A DNA stretch of 64,000 nucleotides from Novosphingobium endophyticum (GCF_014640675.1 NZ_BMHK01000002.1:224007-288006), one strand, 5' to 3'. Positions 40,501-48,729 are shown, counted from the stretch's first letter. Translations and numbers: made by a program. The notes: generated from the sequence alone by a model not told the origin.

Positions 40501-40774
40501 GCGCCGGGACAAGACGCTTGGCTCAAGCTTGCAGGCCAACGTCAGGATCTATGACCTCGAAGCGATCCTTGGCGGTTTCATCAACGACGATTTTCTCGCG
40601 GAGCTGTTCATCGTCTCGTCAGTCACTGCCGAGCAAAGCGAGGGCGTGAAGGTAACACGCACCACCCACCACAAATGCGGCCGCTGCTGGCGGCATCTGC
40701 CCGAAGTCTCCGAGGGCGGCGCGCTGTGCGGCCGCTGCGAGGGCGTCGTCGGCGCGGTGGAAACCTCTGCGTGA
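37550..40774 (+). CDS. ileS: Isoleucyl-tRNA synthetase
   Basis: A 1074-residue class I synthetase, about 130 residues longer than E. coli IleRS. HIGH is at residue 68 (DMHIGHALNH), KMSKSKGN at 766, and a C-terminal zinc site CGRCWRHLPE ... CGRCEGVVG. The editing domain (about 190-420) is present. Between QWFVPMDKP (residue ~460) and NTLRQTALKAIADT (~583) lies an extra block of about 120 residues (ARIVVAGPVGETVAYNRSLD ... DAGTGFASP) that has no counterpart in the E. coli enzyme. A short stretch at 38340-38460 is also less GC-rich than the rest. lspA overlaps its stop. Confidence 0.95.
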   Translation: MTEQRDYRSTVFLPKTEFPMKAGLPQKEPGILARWQAEKIYEKTRDARRGREKFILHDGPPYANGDMHIGHALNHILKDMVVRTQTLLGRDAPYVPGWDCHGLPIEWKVEEEYRKKKKNKDEVPPQEFRAECRAYARHWVDVQREQLKRLGIGGDWDNPYLTMDFAAEATIVSELMKFAETGQLYRGAKPVMWSPVEKTALAEAEVEYEDIVSTQVDVAFEIMESPIPELVGAYAVIWTTTPWTIPVNQALAFGPEVEYVLVETAVGVPTSNPTENRLLKDFKYLVAKELLEEFHSRIQYGWLAPGNVEMTIKGSQLEGTVARHPMHHLGGFFAEPRPFLPGHFVTTESGTGLVHMAPDHGEDDFDLCKAHHIAPKFAVEADGKYRTDWLWLGGEGSVINPKFNAPHGPICSDLREAAKTGGGLLAASADYKHSYPHSWRSKAKVIYRCTPQWFVPMDKPRDGGAGAGAETVSTVPLSQVPQDADLEGARIVVAGPVGETVAYNRSLDYLVLQVGEEQHVVCEPLAFDYLESIGAKFQMVALIKGALLEGASAEADGRVVALVHDVAVTPDAGTGFASPVARNTLRQTALKAIADTRFVPDKGRNRIGAMVEGRPDWVLSRQRAWGVPITLFVHRETGEYLVDPQVNARIVAAIREKGVDAWSDEAAQDLLGPDYKAGDYERVADILDVWFDSGSTHAFVLESGKWPDLLRPEGHTGPLADLYLEGSDQHRGWFQSSLLESCATRGHAPYKAVLTHGFTMDAKGEKMSKSKGNTVSPLKVMETNGADIIRLWALSVDFTEDHRIGDEILKGVADQYRKLRNTFRYMLGALEGYSDTETVQNVTEMPELERYVLALLGKLDQTLRQAVADYDFNEYVRSLIDFCNEDLSAFYFDIRKDCLYCDAPSDPKRRAYRTVLDTLFHALIRYAAPVIVFTAEEVWGTRYPEGGSVHLLEWPEVPAVEADMVKWAELRTLREKVTEAIEPLRRDKTLGSSLQANVRIYDLEAILGGFINDDFLAELFIVSSVTAEQSEGVKVTRTTHHKCGRCWRHLPEVSEGGALCGRCEGVVGAVETSA

Positions 40775-41289
40775 GCCCTACTCTGCGCAATCGTCTCATC
40801 GGGCTGCTGATCGCGGCGCTGGTCTTCCTCGTCGATCAGGGCTTCAAAGGCTGGGTCGTCAAGGACCTGAAGCTCCGCGAGGTCGGGCTGATCGAACTGC
40901 TGCCCTTCTTCGACTTGCGCTGGACGCAGAACTTCGGCGTCTCGCTGGGCCTGTTCACCGCCGGTTCGACCGAGGGCCGCTGGGCGCTGGTGGCAATGAC
41001 GGCGGCCATCGCGCTGTTCGTGTTCATCTGGATGATGCGCGAACGCAAGATGGCCGACATCGCCGCCCTCTCCCTCGTCCTGGGCGGCGCGGCGGGAAAC
41101 ATCCGCGACCGCTATCTGTTCGGCTACGTCATCGACTATGCCGACCTGCATTTCGGGAATTTCCGCCCCTTCCTGATCTTCAATATCGCCGACGCCGCCA
41201 TTACTATCGGCGTCCTGATTATCCTTGCCCGGTCGCTGTTTTCGCGCGAAAAGCCCGATTCAGCGGTCGAAACGGCCCCGGAGAGTTGA
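40771..41289 (+). CDS. lspA: Lipoprotein signal peptidase (signal peptidase II)
   Basis: A 172-residue inner-membrane aspartyl protease that removes the signal peptide of prolipoproteins. Four helices are visible; conserved LVDQGFKGWVV, NFGVSLGLF, GGAAGNIRDRYLFGYVIDY (first catalytic Asp region) and FNIADAAITIG (second Asp) are intact. The GTG start (40771) overlaps the ileS TGA in a GTGA junction, so it is coupled to ileS. The next gene encodes a lipoprotein, a direct client. Confidence 0.94.
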   Translation: MSPTLRNRLIGLLIAALVFLVDQGFKGWVVKDLKLREVGLIELLPFFDLRWTQNFGVSLGLFTAGSTEGRWALVAMTAAIALFVFIWMMRERKMADIAALSLVLGGAAGNIRDRYLFGYVIDYADLHFGNFRPFLIFNIADAAITIGVLIILARSLFSREKPDSAVETAPES

Positions 41290-41293
41290 TTTG

Positions 41294-41710
41294 ATGCCCA
41301 AGATGAAAGCTGGAGCCCTTTTCCTCATGACGGCAGGCGCCGTGCTCCTGTCCGGCTGCGGCAGCACCGGCCTGTTCGACCGCAGCCGTCCCGACGAATT
41401 CGCGGTGCAGCGCCAGTCGCCGCTGGTCGTGCCGCCCGATTTCACGCTGAGCCCGCCAAAGCAGGGCGAGCCGCGCCCGACCGACGGCGCCCTGCAGCAG
41501 CAGACGCTGGACGCCCTGTTCGGCGGCCCGCAGGCCCGCAGCGATATCGAGAAGACGACGCTGGGCATGGCCGGCACGCCCGATCCGGCGATCCGCTCGA
41601 CCGTCGGCGATCCCTCGACCTACACCGTGGCCAAGGGCCAGGTCACCCGCTCGATCCTCGCCGCGCCCGAAGGTGACGGGCAATACGCGCAGACCTCGAT
41701 CGGGGGGTAG
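41294..41710 (+). CDS. DUF3035 lipoprotein (BamF-like)
   Basis: A 138-residue lipoprotein: the signal ends in the lipobox LLSGC (Cys22), followed by GSTGLFDRSRPDEFAVQRQS and PLVVPPDFTLSPP, a segment seen in DUF3035 proteins of alphaproteobacteria, some of which are described as BamF of the outer-membrane assembly machine. The mature part is otherwise low in structure. It starts four bases after lspA and ends at a clear terminator, closing the ileS-lspA unit. Confidence 0.8.
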   Translation: MPKMKAGALFLMTAGAVLLSGCGSTGLFDRSRPDEFAVQRQSPLVVPPDFTLSPPKQGEPRPTDGALQQQTLDALFGGPQARSDIEKTTLGMAGTPDPAIRSTVGDPSTYTVAKGQVTRSILAAPEGDGQYAQTSIGG

Positions 41711-41727
41711 GCGTCGAGCCAGCGAAA

Positions 41728-41764
41728 ATCGAAAAGGCCGGGCGAGAGTCCGGCCTTTTTCGTT
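41728..41764 (+). terminator. Intrinsic terminator after the ileS-lspA operon
   Basis: Perfect stem AAAAGGCCGG / CCGGCCTTTT with an 8-base loop and a T-run. The A-run on the other side makes it bidirectional, also serving the convergent gene at 41801. Confidence 0.9.
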
Positions 41765-41800
41765 GGCTCCCCTCCTTATGAAGCGGAGGGGAAGATCGCG

Positions 41801-43135
41801 TCACCCGTCCTCCGAAACGCCATCGTCCACTGCCGTGTCATCCTCGCGCTCGACCAGCAGCTTGTCGATCCTGAGGCCGTCCATGTCGACCACTTCGATG
41901 CGCCAGCCCTGATCGGAGAAGAATTCCCCTTCGCGCGGAACTTTCTTGAGCACGGCAAGGACATAGCCGGCGGCAGTGGCGAACTCGCGGTCATCGGGCA
42001 GCGTCATGTCGAGGCGATTGGCGAGAGCGTCGGCCGGCATCGCGCCCGACACCAGCAGCGAGCCGTCGGCACGCTCGACGACCAGCGGCTCGTCGCCCTC
42101 GTCCTGATGGCTGACGAAAGTGCCCGCCAGCGCCGCCAGCACGTCCGAAGGCGTGACGATGCCTTCGAGATGGCCGTACTCGTCGTGGACCACGGCCATA
42201 GAGACTTCGGCCTGCTGCAGCTTGCGCAGCGCATCCATGGCGTCGAGCTGGTCGGGAATGACCTCGGCCTTCTTCATCATCGCGCGGATGTCGATTGCGC
42301 GGCCGTCGACGAGCGCGGCAAGCACTTCCTTGACCTTGAGGATGCCGAGCACCTGATCGGAGGCGTCCTCTTCCGCCACGGGCAGCAGCGAATGCGGCGA
42401 TTCGGCGATCCGGGCGCGCAGTTCGGCCACGCTCGCATCGACCGAGATCCAGTCGAGCTGGTTGCGCGGGGTCATCAGCTCGCGCACCGGGCGGTCGGCA
42501 AGGCGCATGACGCCCGCCATCATCGCCCGTTCGTCCTCGTCGATCGCGCCCGAACGGGTGGCTTCGGCGAAGATCATCTGCAGCTCCTCCGCGGTGAGCT
42601 GCTCCTGGCCGCCGCCGCGTATCGACATCAGCCGCAGGAGCAAGCCCGATGACTTGTCGAGCAGCCAGACGAACGGCGCCATCAGCCGGGCCATCAGCAG
42701 CATCGGCCGCGCCATGAGGAGTGCGATCGGCTCCGCCGCCCTGAGCGCGAGCTGCTTGGGCACGAGTTCGCCGACGACGAGGCTGGCATAAGTCGTCGCG
42801 ATGATTACCAGCGCGAAGCCGGTCGTGCCCGCATACTGCGCGGGGATGCCGAGCAGGGCCAGCCTTTCGCCGACCGGTCCCCCCAGGCTCGCGCCCGAAT
42901 AGGCGCCGGCGACGATGCCGATCAGGGTGATGCCGATCTGCACGGTCGAAAGAAACTTGCCGGGGTCGGCCGCCAGTTCAAGCGCGGTCCGCGCGGCCCC
43001 GCTGCCCTTGTCCGCCGAGACCCTCAGCCGCGCCGTGCGCGCGGACACGATGGCCAGTTCGGACATGGAGAAAAGGCCGTTGAGCAGGATCAGGCCGGCG
43101 ATGATGAGAAGGTCGGTCCAGGGAAAGGGGGTCAC
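41801..43135 (-). CDS. Hemolysin-family CNNM/CorC membrane protein with CBS domains
   Basis: A 444-residue protein with an N-terminal CNNM (DUF21) transmembrane domain (1-200; GLILLNGLFSMSELAIVSAR, TTYASLVVGELVPKQLALR), a CBS pair (about 215-340; RELMTPRNQLDWISVDASVA, EYGHLEGIVTPSDVL) and a C-terminal CorC_HlyC domain (350-440). Such proteins are linked to Mg2+ or Co2+ homeostasis rather than to haemolysis. The start is a GTG with weak ribosome site. Monocistronic, convergent with the DUF3035 gene. Confidence 0.9.
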   Translation of the reverse strand: MTPFPWTDLLIIAGLILLNGLFSMSELAIVSARTARLRVSADKGSGAARTALELAADPGKFLSTVQIGITLIGIVAGAYSGASLGGPVGERLALLGIPAQYAGTTGFALVIIATTYASLVVGELVPKQLALRAAEPIALLMARPMLLMARLMAPFVWLLDKSSGLLLRLMSIRGGGQEQLTAEELQMIFAEATRSGAIDEDERAMMAGVMRLADRPVRELMTPRNQLDWISVDASVAELRARIAESPHSLLPVAEEDASDQVLGILKVKEVLAALVDGRAIDIRAMMKKAEVIPDQLDAMDALRKLQQAEVSMAVVHDEYGHLEGIVTPSDVLAALAGTFVSHQDEGDEPLVVERADGSLLVSGAMPADALANRLDMTLPDDREFATAAGYVLAVLKKVPREGEFFSDQGWRIEVVDMDGLRIDKLLVEREDDTAVDDGVSEDG

Positions 43136-43331
43136 AGTAAACCCGCGCTAGCAGAGATTGCGGCAATAGCGAAGCGCCGCGTCATCGGACAGCCCGCGCG
43201 CGAGGTCCGCCGCCCCCCGTGGAACAGCAGCGAACGGCGTGCGTTGTAACGCAAATCATCCATTCGTCGTTCATATTCACTGGCACACACCCCATCTCGT
43301 GCAAGGTTTTCAATAAGAAAGGGCCAAGACC

Positions 43332-44006
43332 ATGAAACGATCGCGCCTCTTCACATCGGCTGCCGCCGCTCTCTCGCTCATCGCGGTCTCCGGCTGCGTG
43401 ACCGATCCGAACACCGGCGAGCGCAAGGTTTCTCGCACGGCCATTGGCGGCATCGGCGGTGCCGGACTGGGTTATCTGCTGGGCGGCGTGATTGGCGGCA
43501 AGACCGCCCGCATCGTCGGCGCAGGCATCGGCGGCGTCGCCGGCGGCGTTGTCGGCTACCAGATGGACAAGCAGATCAAGGAGCTGAAGGAACAGACCGC
43601 CGGATCGGGCATCGACGTCACCCAGGAAGGCGACGGCATCCTCGTCAACCTGCCCGACGTGACGTTCGCCGTCGATTCCACCGCGATCAGCCCCTCGTTC
43701 CAGGCCAATCTGGACAAGGTGGCGCAGAGCATGATCCAGTATCCCAACAGCCTAATCGACGTTTACGGGCACACCGATTCCACCGGTTCGGAGGCCTACA
43801 ACATGGATCTGTCGAAGCGCCGCGCGGACTCGGTCGCCCGCTACCTGATCTCGCGCGGGGTTTCCTCCGCGCGCATCCAGACGCAGGGCATGGGCGAGAA
43901 CTATCCGGTCGCCGACAACACGACGGCGGAAGGGCGCGCGCTCAACCGCCGCGTCGAGATCAAGATCACGCCGGTGACCGCAGAGGACGCCGCCGCCGCG
44001 CGCTAG
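43332..44006 (+). CDS. OmpA-family lipoprotein (YiaD-like)
   Basis: A 224-residue outer-membrane lipoprotein. The lipobox is VSGC (Cys22), followed by a glycine-zipper region (IGGIGGAGLGYLLGGVIGG), a membrane-inserting feature, and a C-terminal OmpA domain (about 110-215) with VYGHTDSTGSEAYNMDLSKR and NRRVEIKI, which binds peptidoglycan. ATG 43332 has AGAAAGGG upstream. Single gene followed by hairpins and a terminator. Confidence 0.92.
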   Translation: MKRSRLFTSAAAALSLIAVSGCVTDPNTGERKVSRTAIGGIGGAGLGYLLGGVIGGKTARIVGAGIGGVAGGVVGYQMDKQIKELKEQTAGSGIDVTQEGDGILVNLPDVTFAVDSTAISPSFQANLDKVAQSMIQYPNSLIDVYGHTDSTGSEAYNMDLSKRRADSVARYLISRGVSSARIQTQGMGENYPVADNTTAEGRALNRRVEIKITPVTAEDAAAAR

Positions 44007-44108
44007 AGTGATTTCGAAGCAGGTGGAACCGCCTGCTGACTCGGAAATCGCTGTAAAACAAATACATGGAGTGCCGGCTTTGATGCAATCAAAGTCGGAA
44101 ACACTCCA
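44007..44108. repeat. Two adjacent palindromic units downstream of the OmpA gene
   Basis: Unit one (44007-44052): AGTGATTTC ... GGAAATCGCT arms around the inner pair AGCAGGTGG / CGCCTGCT. Unit two (44067-44108): TGGAGTG ... CACTCCA arms around CTTTGATGCAATCAAAG. Such paired units resemble interspersed palindromic repeats of alphaproteobacteria. No gene lies in 44007-44228. Confidence 0.65.
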
Positions 44109-44126
44109 GGAATCCCGCTCACGGGA

Positions 44127-44170
44127 CGAAGAAGGGGCCGGTATCGAGTGCGCCGGTCCCTTCTTCTTTC
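44127..44170 (+). terminator. Intrinsic terminator after the OmpA lipoprotein gene
   Basis: Stem GAAGAAGGG-GCCGG / CCGG-TCCCTTCTTC with an 11-base loop, followed by TTTC. Positioned 120 bases after the stop. Confidence 0.75.
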
Positions 44171-44228
44171 GGGTGACGGCCGGCCGCCGACATTCCCTTT
44201 TCCCCGCGCCCGCACTAGTTAAGGCGCC

Positions 44229-45476
44229 GTGAAGCCCAATTCGCGCACGATCCTGATCCTTTCCGCCGGCTGCCTCGCGCTGGGCGCAATCGCGCTCGCG
44301 GGCGAGGGCATGACGCAGGCGGGCGCGCTTGCGGTGCTCGATCCCGCTGTCGACGCCACCAGGGCGCAAGAGGACATGCTGGCCGCCCGGCGCGAAAGCG
44401 AAGCGGCGCGGCAACGCGCGGAGAAGCTGGAAAAGCAGGCGCGCAACGTCACCCGGCAGGCCGAGAAGACCGCGCACGAGGCCGCCGCCGTGGCGGCGCG
44501 CATCCAGCAGACCGAAGCCCTGATCGCGGCGCAGACCGCCAAGGTGCAGCTCATCGCCTCGCAGCGCGCGGAGCTGCGGGCGCTGCTCGCCGAACGGCAG
44601 GCCCCTCTCGCGCGGCTGACCGGATCGCTGCAGCGGCTGACGCGCCGCCCGCCGCTGCTGGCGCTGCTGCGCCCCGGCTCGGTGCGCGACGCGGTGTACA
44701 TGCGCGCGCTGCTCGACAGGATGCTGCCCGAGGTCGAACGGCGCACGGCCTCGCTGCGCGGCGAGATAGAGCGCGGCCGGACGCTGGAGCGTCATGCCCA
44801 GGCGGCGGCCGAGGACCTGCGGCAGGCGCAGGCCCAGATGCGCGAGCGGCGCGCGAAACTCGCGACGATCGAATCGGCCCAGCGCCTCGCCAGCCGCAAG
44901 GCCTCGGGCATCGCCGCGCGCGAGAGCACGCGCGCGCTGGCATTCGCCGAAAAGGCACGCGATCTCGGCGATCTCGTCGAGGAAATCGATCGCCAGGGCG
45001 CGTTGCGGCGGGAACTTGCCGCCCTGCCCGGCCCGATCATGCGCCCGCCGAAACCCGAAGAGGCGCGCGTGATCGCCGCTTCGCAGTTCGTGCCCCCGCC
45101 GGAAGGCCTGCCCACTTATATCCTGCCGGTCACCGGACGCATCGTGACCGGGTTCGGCGAGGAAGCGCCCGGCCTCGCCCCCTCGCGCGGCATCACGCTC
45201 GCGACTCGGGCCAATGCCCAGGCCGTGGCCCCGGCGCCGGGCCGCGTCGCCTATGCGGCACCCTATCGCGGCTACGGCAGCATCGTCATCATCGAGCACG
45301 AGGGCGGATGGACTTCGCTGGTCACCGGCCTTGCCCGGCTCGACGTCGAGGTCGGCGAAAGCGTCGTCGCGGGTTCGCCGCTCGGGATAACCGGACCGGG
45401 CCAGCCGCAGGTGATCGTCGAGCTGCGCCGCGAAGGCACGCCGGTCAATCCCGTGCAATTCGTCAGATCGCTATGA
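44229..45476 (+). CDS. envC: Murein hydrolase activator (EnvC-like, degenerate LytM)
   Basis: A 415-residue periplasmic protein: N-terminal signal/anchor, long coiled-coil (about 45-265, Ala/Arg/Glu-rich), and a C-terminal LytM (M23-fold) domain from ~295 (TYILPVTGRIVTGFGEE ... APAPGRVAYAAPYRGYGSI). The zinc ligands are replaced: SRGITLAT stands where active enzymes have H-x-G-x-D, and VTGL stands for the A-H-L. That is the EnvC state, in which the domain activates amidases during cell division rather than cutting peptidoglycan. GTG start 44229. ctpA follows 123 bases downstream, the usual alphaproteobacterial order. Confidence 0.88.
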   Translation: MKPNSRTILILSAGCLALGAIALAGEGMTQAGALAVLDPAVDATRAQEDMLAARRESEAARQRAEKLEKQARNVTRQAEKTAHEAAAVAARIQQTEALIAAQTAKVQLIASQRAELRALLAERQAPLARLTGSLQRLTRRPPLLALLRPGSVRDAVYMRALLDRMLPEVERRTASLRGEIERGRTLERHAQAAAEDLRQAQAQMRERRAKLATIESAQRLASRKASGIAARESTRALAFAEKARDLGDLVEEIDRQGALRRELAALPGPIMRPPKPEEARVIAASQFVPPPEGLPTYILPVTGRIVTGFGEEAPGLAPSRGITLATRANAQAVAPAPGRVAYAAPYRGYGSIVIIEHEGGWTSLVTGLARLDVEVGESVVAGSPLGITGPGQPQVIVELRREGTPVNPVQFVRSL

Positions 45477-45599
45477 CGCGCCGAATCCCGGCGAAGTGCG
45501 CGGGCGCTGGCCTTTGCCGCAAAGCCCCGGTAGAATACGGGGACGTACCCAAGGTCCGCCCGGAGCCGGCGTGACGAAGACGAGAGGCAGACAAGCCCG

Positions 45600-46958
45600 A
45601 TGAAGATCGCATCCTTCCTGCGCGCCAGCCTGCTGGTTTCCGCCGTCGCGGTGCTGCCGGTGGCGACGAGCGGGCTCGCCGCGGTGGACAGCCGCGTCAA
45701 TCCGGAATTCGGCAAGCTCTTCACCATCTATGAGCTGGTGAAGGAGAACTACGTCGACAAGGTCGACGACGACAAGCTGATCAAGGGCGCCATCGACGGC
45801 ATGCTCTCCAGCCTCGATCCGCATTCGAACTATCTCGACGGCGCCTCGCTGCAGCGGCTCGAGACGATGATCGACGGCAATTATTCGGGCCTTGGCCTTT
45901 CGGTTGTGGAAGAGGACGGCGCGGTCAAGGTTATCTCGCCGTTCAAGGGCAGCCCGGCGGAAAAGGCCGGCCTGAAGGCGGGCGATTACATCACCCACCT
46001 CGACGGCGTGCTCTACTACGAACGCGACCTCGACGAAGCGGTCGCCAAGATGCGGGGACCGGCGGGAACCTCGATCAAGCTCACCATCTTTCGCCCCGGC
46101 CGCAACGAACCGTTCGATGTCACCGTGACGCGCGGCGTGATCGAGCTGGAACCGGTCACCTGGGAGCTCGAGGACGACGTGGGCGTCATTTCGGTCAACG
46201 AGTTCTCGCGCGATGTCGGCAAAGACGTGGACACCGCCATCGTGGACTTGCGCAAGCAGGCCGCAACCAAAGGCAAGAAGCTGACCGGTCTCGTGCTCGA
46301 CCTCCGCTCAAACCCGGGCGGATCGCTCGACGAGGCGGTGGCGCTTTCGGACCTGTTCCTCGCCAAGGGCACGATCGTTTCACAGCGCGGCCGCCTTGCC
46401 AACGAGAACCAGATCTACCGGGCCGAGACCATGTACATGGGCGACATCGTCAAGGGCATGCCGGTGATCGTCCTCGTCGACGCCGGTTCGGCCTCCGCCT
46501 CCGAGATCGTCGCCGGGGCGCTGCAGGACCAGCGCCGCGCGGTGGTGATGGGCGAGCGCACGTTCGGCAAGGGATCGGTGCAGTCGTTCATCCAGCTCGA
46601 CAAGAACAGCGCCGTGAAGCTGACGACCGCGCGTTACTACACGCCCGCTGGCCATTCGGTGCAGGAAGGCGGAATCACGCCCGATATCAGGGTGCCGCAG
46701 CTTTCCGACCCGGATGCGCGCGCGCGCGCCGCGCGGGCGGTGCGCGAATCCGACCTGCGCGGCCATCTCATCAACGAGGCTTCGCTGGACGACAAGGATC
46801 TGGAAACCGACAAGATGGAAGACCCGCGCTTCAAGGTGTCCGCCGAGGAGCTGAAGAAGCAGGGTATCGAGGACTTCCAGCTGCACTACGCGGTATCGAC
46901 GCTCCAGCGCACCGCCGGAAAGCCCGCGCTGGCCACCGCGCAAGCCGGAAAGAACTGA
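45600..46958 (+). CDS. ctpA: Carboxy-terminal processing protease (S41)
   Basis: A 452-residue periplasmic serine protease with signal peptide (1-28), a PDZ domain (about 90-170; YSGLGLSVVEEDGAVKVISP, KAGDYITHLDG) and the S41 catalytic core: LDLRSNPGGSLDEAV, the nucleophile Ser in DAGSASASEIVAGALQD, and the base Lys in GERTFGKGSVQ. C-terminal tail beyond 400 is polar. It trims proteins in the envelope; beside envC its role may touch peptidoglycan remodelling. ATG 45600. Confidence 0.95.
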   Translation: MKIASFLRASLLVSAVAVLPVATSGLAAVDSRVNPEFGKLFTIYELVKENYVDKVDDDKLIKGAIDGMLSSLDPHSNYLDGASLQRLETMIDGNYSGLGLSVVEEDGAVKVISPFKGSPAEKAGLKAGDYITHLDGVLYYERDLDEAVAKMRGPAGTSIKLTIFRPGRNEPFDVTVTRGVIELEPVTWELEDDVGVISVNEFSRDVGKDVDTAIVDLRKQAATKGKKLTGLVLDLRSNPGGSLDEAVALSDLFLAKGTIVSQRGRLANENQIYRAETMYMGDIVKGMPVIVLVDAGSASASEIVAGALQDQRRAVVMGERTFGKGSVQSFIQLDKNSAVKLTTARYYTPAGHSVQEGGITPDIRVPQLSDPDARARAARAVRESDLRGHLINEASLDDKDLETDKMEDPRFKVSAEELKKQGIEDFQLHYAVSTLQRTAGKPALATAQAGKN

Positions 46959-46982
46959 CGTTCGCCCGAGGATCGCCGAACG

Positions 46983-47474
46983 ATGCCCGTTTCCGTCGCT
47001 TCCCCGCTGCGCGCCGCCCGCGTCCTCGCGCTGGCATTGCCCGCCCTGCTTCTCGGCGGCGCCTATGTCAGCGAGTACGGCTTCGGGCTCTATCCCTGCG
47101 AGATGTGCTGGTGGCAGCGCTATCCGCACATGATCGCGATCCCCTTCGCGCTGCTCGCCTTCTTCTGGCGGCCGGTGGCGCCGCTGGTGGCGGTGGCCGC
47201 GCTGGCGATCCTGACCTCGGGCCTGATCGGCGGCTTTCACGCCGGCGTCGAATACGGCTGGTGGAAAGGCGTGACCGAATGCACCGCCAGCGTCTTCGAC
47301 GGCGGGGGCGATCCGCTCGCGGCGATCATGCAGGCACCGGTGATCCGCTGCGACGTGGCGCCATGGACCCTCTGGGGTATTTCGCTGGCGGGCTGGAACT
47401 TCCTCGTCTCGACCGGCGGGGCGCTGGTGATATTCGCGCTCATCGCCCGCAGCGGCAGCGGCAGGAGCAAGTGA
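46983..47474 (+). CDS. dsbB: Disulfide bond formation protein B
   Basis: A 163-residue inner-membrane protein with four helices that passes electrons from DsbA to quinone. The first periplasmic cysteine pair is in YPCEMCWWQRYPH (C-x2-C), the second pair in TECTAS and VIRCDVAPW. The WQR and quinone-site residues fit DsbB. It starts 24 bases after ctpA and is followed within four bases by coq7, a quinone-synthesis gene. Confidence 0.9.
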   Translation: MPVSVASPLRAARVLALALPALLLGGAYVSEYGFGLYPCEMCWWQRYPHMIAIPFALLAFFWRPVAPLVAVAALAILTSGLIGGFHAGVEYGWWKGVTECTASVFDGGGDPLAAIMQAPVIRCDVAPWTLWGISLAGWNFLVSTGGALVIFALIARSGSGRSK

Positions 47475-47478
47475 ACCG

Positions 47479-48015
47479 ATGACTTCCGAACACCCCATGA
47501 CGTCCAAGCGCAACGCCCGCATGCTGCGCGTCGATCAGGCCGGCGAATTCGGCGCCACGCGGATCTACGCCGGCCAGCTGGCGGTCATGGGCACGCGCGG
47601 CCCGCATACGACCGAGATCGCCGGCATGGCCGCCCAGGAAGAGGATCACCGCGCCCGCTTCGACGCGATGATGGCGAAGCGCGGTGTGCGGCCCACGCTG
47701 CTGCAGCCGGTATGGTCGGCCGCGGGCTATGCCCTGGGGGCGGCGACGGCGCTGCTCGGGCCGGAAGCTGCGATGGCCTGCACCGCCGCGATCGAGACCG
47801 AGATCGACCGGCACTATACCGAGCAGCTCGAGGCGCTGGAGGACGACGAGGACGCCGAACTGCGCGAGACGATCCGTGAATTCCGCGATGACGAGCGCGA
47901 ACATCGCGATGCGGCGCTGGCCGCCGGAGCGGAGCGGGCACCCGCCTATCCGCTGCTGTCGGGCGCGATCCGGCTGGGCTGCCGCGTGGCGATCAGGCTT
48001 TCGGAACGGATTTGA
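47479..48015 (+). CDS. coq7: Demethoxyubiquinone hydroxylase
   Basis: A 178-residue Coq7 di-iron monooxygenase, which hydroxylates demethoxyubiquinone in the penultimate step of ubiquinone synthesis. The four-helix bundle carries the E...E-x-x-H ligand pairs: DQAGEFGATRIY, QEEDHRARF, AAIETEIDRHYTEQL and RDDEREHRDAAL. Alphaproteobacteria and mitochondria share this type. ATG 47479 is used; ATG 47497 is an alternative. It is paired with dsbB. Confidence 0.94.
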   Translation: MTSEHPMTSKRNARMLRVDQAGEFGATRIYAGQLAVMGTRGPHTTEIAGMAAQEEDHRARFDAMMAKRGVRPTLLQPVWSAAGYALGAATALLGPEAAMACTAAIETEIDRHYTEQLEALEDDEDAELRETIREFRDDEREHRDAALAAGAERAPAYPLLSGAIRLGCRVAIRLSERI

Positions 48016-48058
48016 CCGCCGGCCAGTTATTGATCGGTGTCACGGCATTCGCCGGCGC

Positions 48059-48074
48059 TTAACCTATCGTTCAA
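48059..48074 (+). promoter_or_regulatory. CtrA-like site upstream of the 48133 gene
   Basis: TTAACCTATCGTTCAA fits the CtrA pattern TTAA-N7-TTAA with one mismatch in the second half. It lies 59 bases before the start of the secreted-protein gene. SciP, which acts on CtrA, is encoded in this window. Confidence 0.35.
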
Positions 48075-48132
48075 GCCCGAGCGGGCCTATATCCCGCTTG
48101 GTACCCGAAGATTTTCGCATGGAGCATATCCG

Positions 48133-48729
48133 ATGGCCCGCCTCCTCACTGCCGCCGCTGCCGTTGCAGCACTGTCCACGGGCCTGACTCTGGCCGCCAT
48201 GCCGGCCACCGCGCAGGACGAGGACGGAGAGCGCGTCAATCAGGTGATCGTCTATGGCGACGACCCCTGCCCCGCATCGACCGGCAACGAAATCACCGTC
48301 TGCGCGCGCAAGCCCGAAGGCGAGCGTTACCGCATCCCCGCGCCATTGCGCGGTATCGATTCGCCCAAGTCCGAAGCCTGGACCAACCGCGTCGAGGCCT
48401 ACGAAACCGTCGGCGCATTCGGTACCCTGAGCTGTTCGCCGGTCGGCCCGGGCGGCTCGCTGGGCTGCACGCAGCAGCTGATCGACCGCGCCTATGCCGA
48501 GAAGGAAAACGCCACCGACGTGCGTTTCAGCGAGCTGATCGCCGCCGAACGCCAGAGGCGACTTTCCAAGATCGACGAGGAGGCCGCCGAACAGCAGGCC
48601 CGCGTCGAAGCGGCGGAAAAGGCCTATTTCGAACAGCAGCAGCGCCAGCAGGCCGAGCAGGCCGCCGTGGAGGACGAAAGCGGCGAGGCGACGGTGTCAA
48701 CACCGGTGGAAGAGCCAGCAGCGCAATAG
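48133..48729 (+). CDS. Exported hypothetical protein with coiled C-terminus
   Basis: A 198-residue protein with a clear signal peptide (LLTAAAAVAALSTGLTLAAM then PATAQ). The middle has DDPCPAST and EITVCARKPEGERYRIPAPL, a block that I recall from uncharacterised sphingomonad proteins, and two further Cys (LSCSPVGPGGSLGCTQQ), so two disulfides are likely. The last 60 residues are Glu/Gln-rich helix and a Thr/Pro tail. ATG 48133 has GGAG about nine bases upstream; a longer frame upstream is not needed. Function unknown. Followed by a strong terminator. Confidence 0.75.
   Translation: MARLLTAAAAVAALSTGLTLAAMPATAQDEDGERVNQVIVYGDDPCPASTGNEITVCARKPEGERYRIPAPLRGIDSPKSEAWTNRVEAYETVGAFGTLSCSPVGPGGSLGCTQQLIDRAYAEKENATDVRFSELIAAERQRRLSKIDEEAAEQQARVEAAEKAYFEQQQRQQAEQAAVEDESGEATVSTPVEEPAAQ

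Noticed and set aside
45100..45476. Missing zinc ligands in the LytM domain as evidence of a broken enzyme
   Set aside because: A degenerate LytM site is the normal state in EnvC-type activators, so this is not an anomaly.
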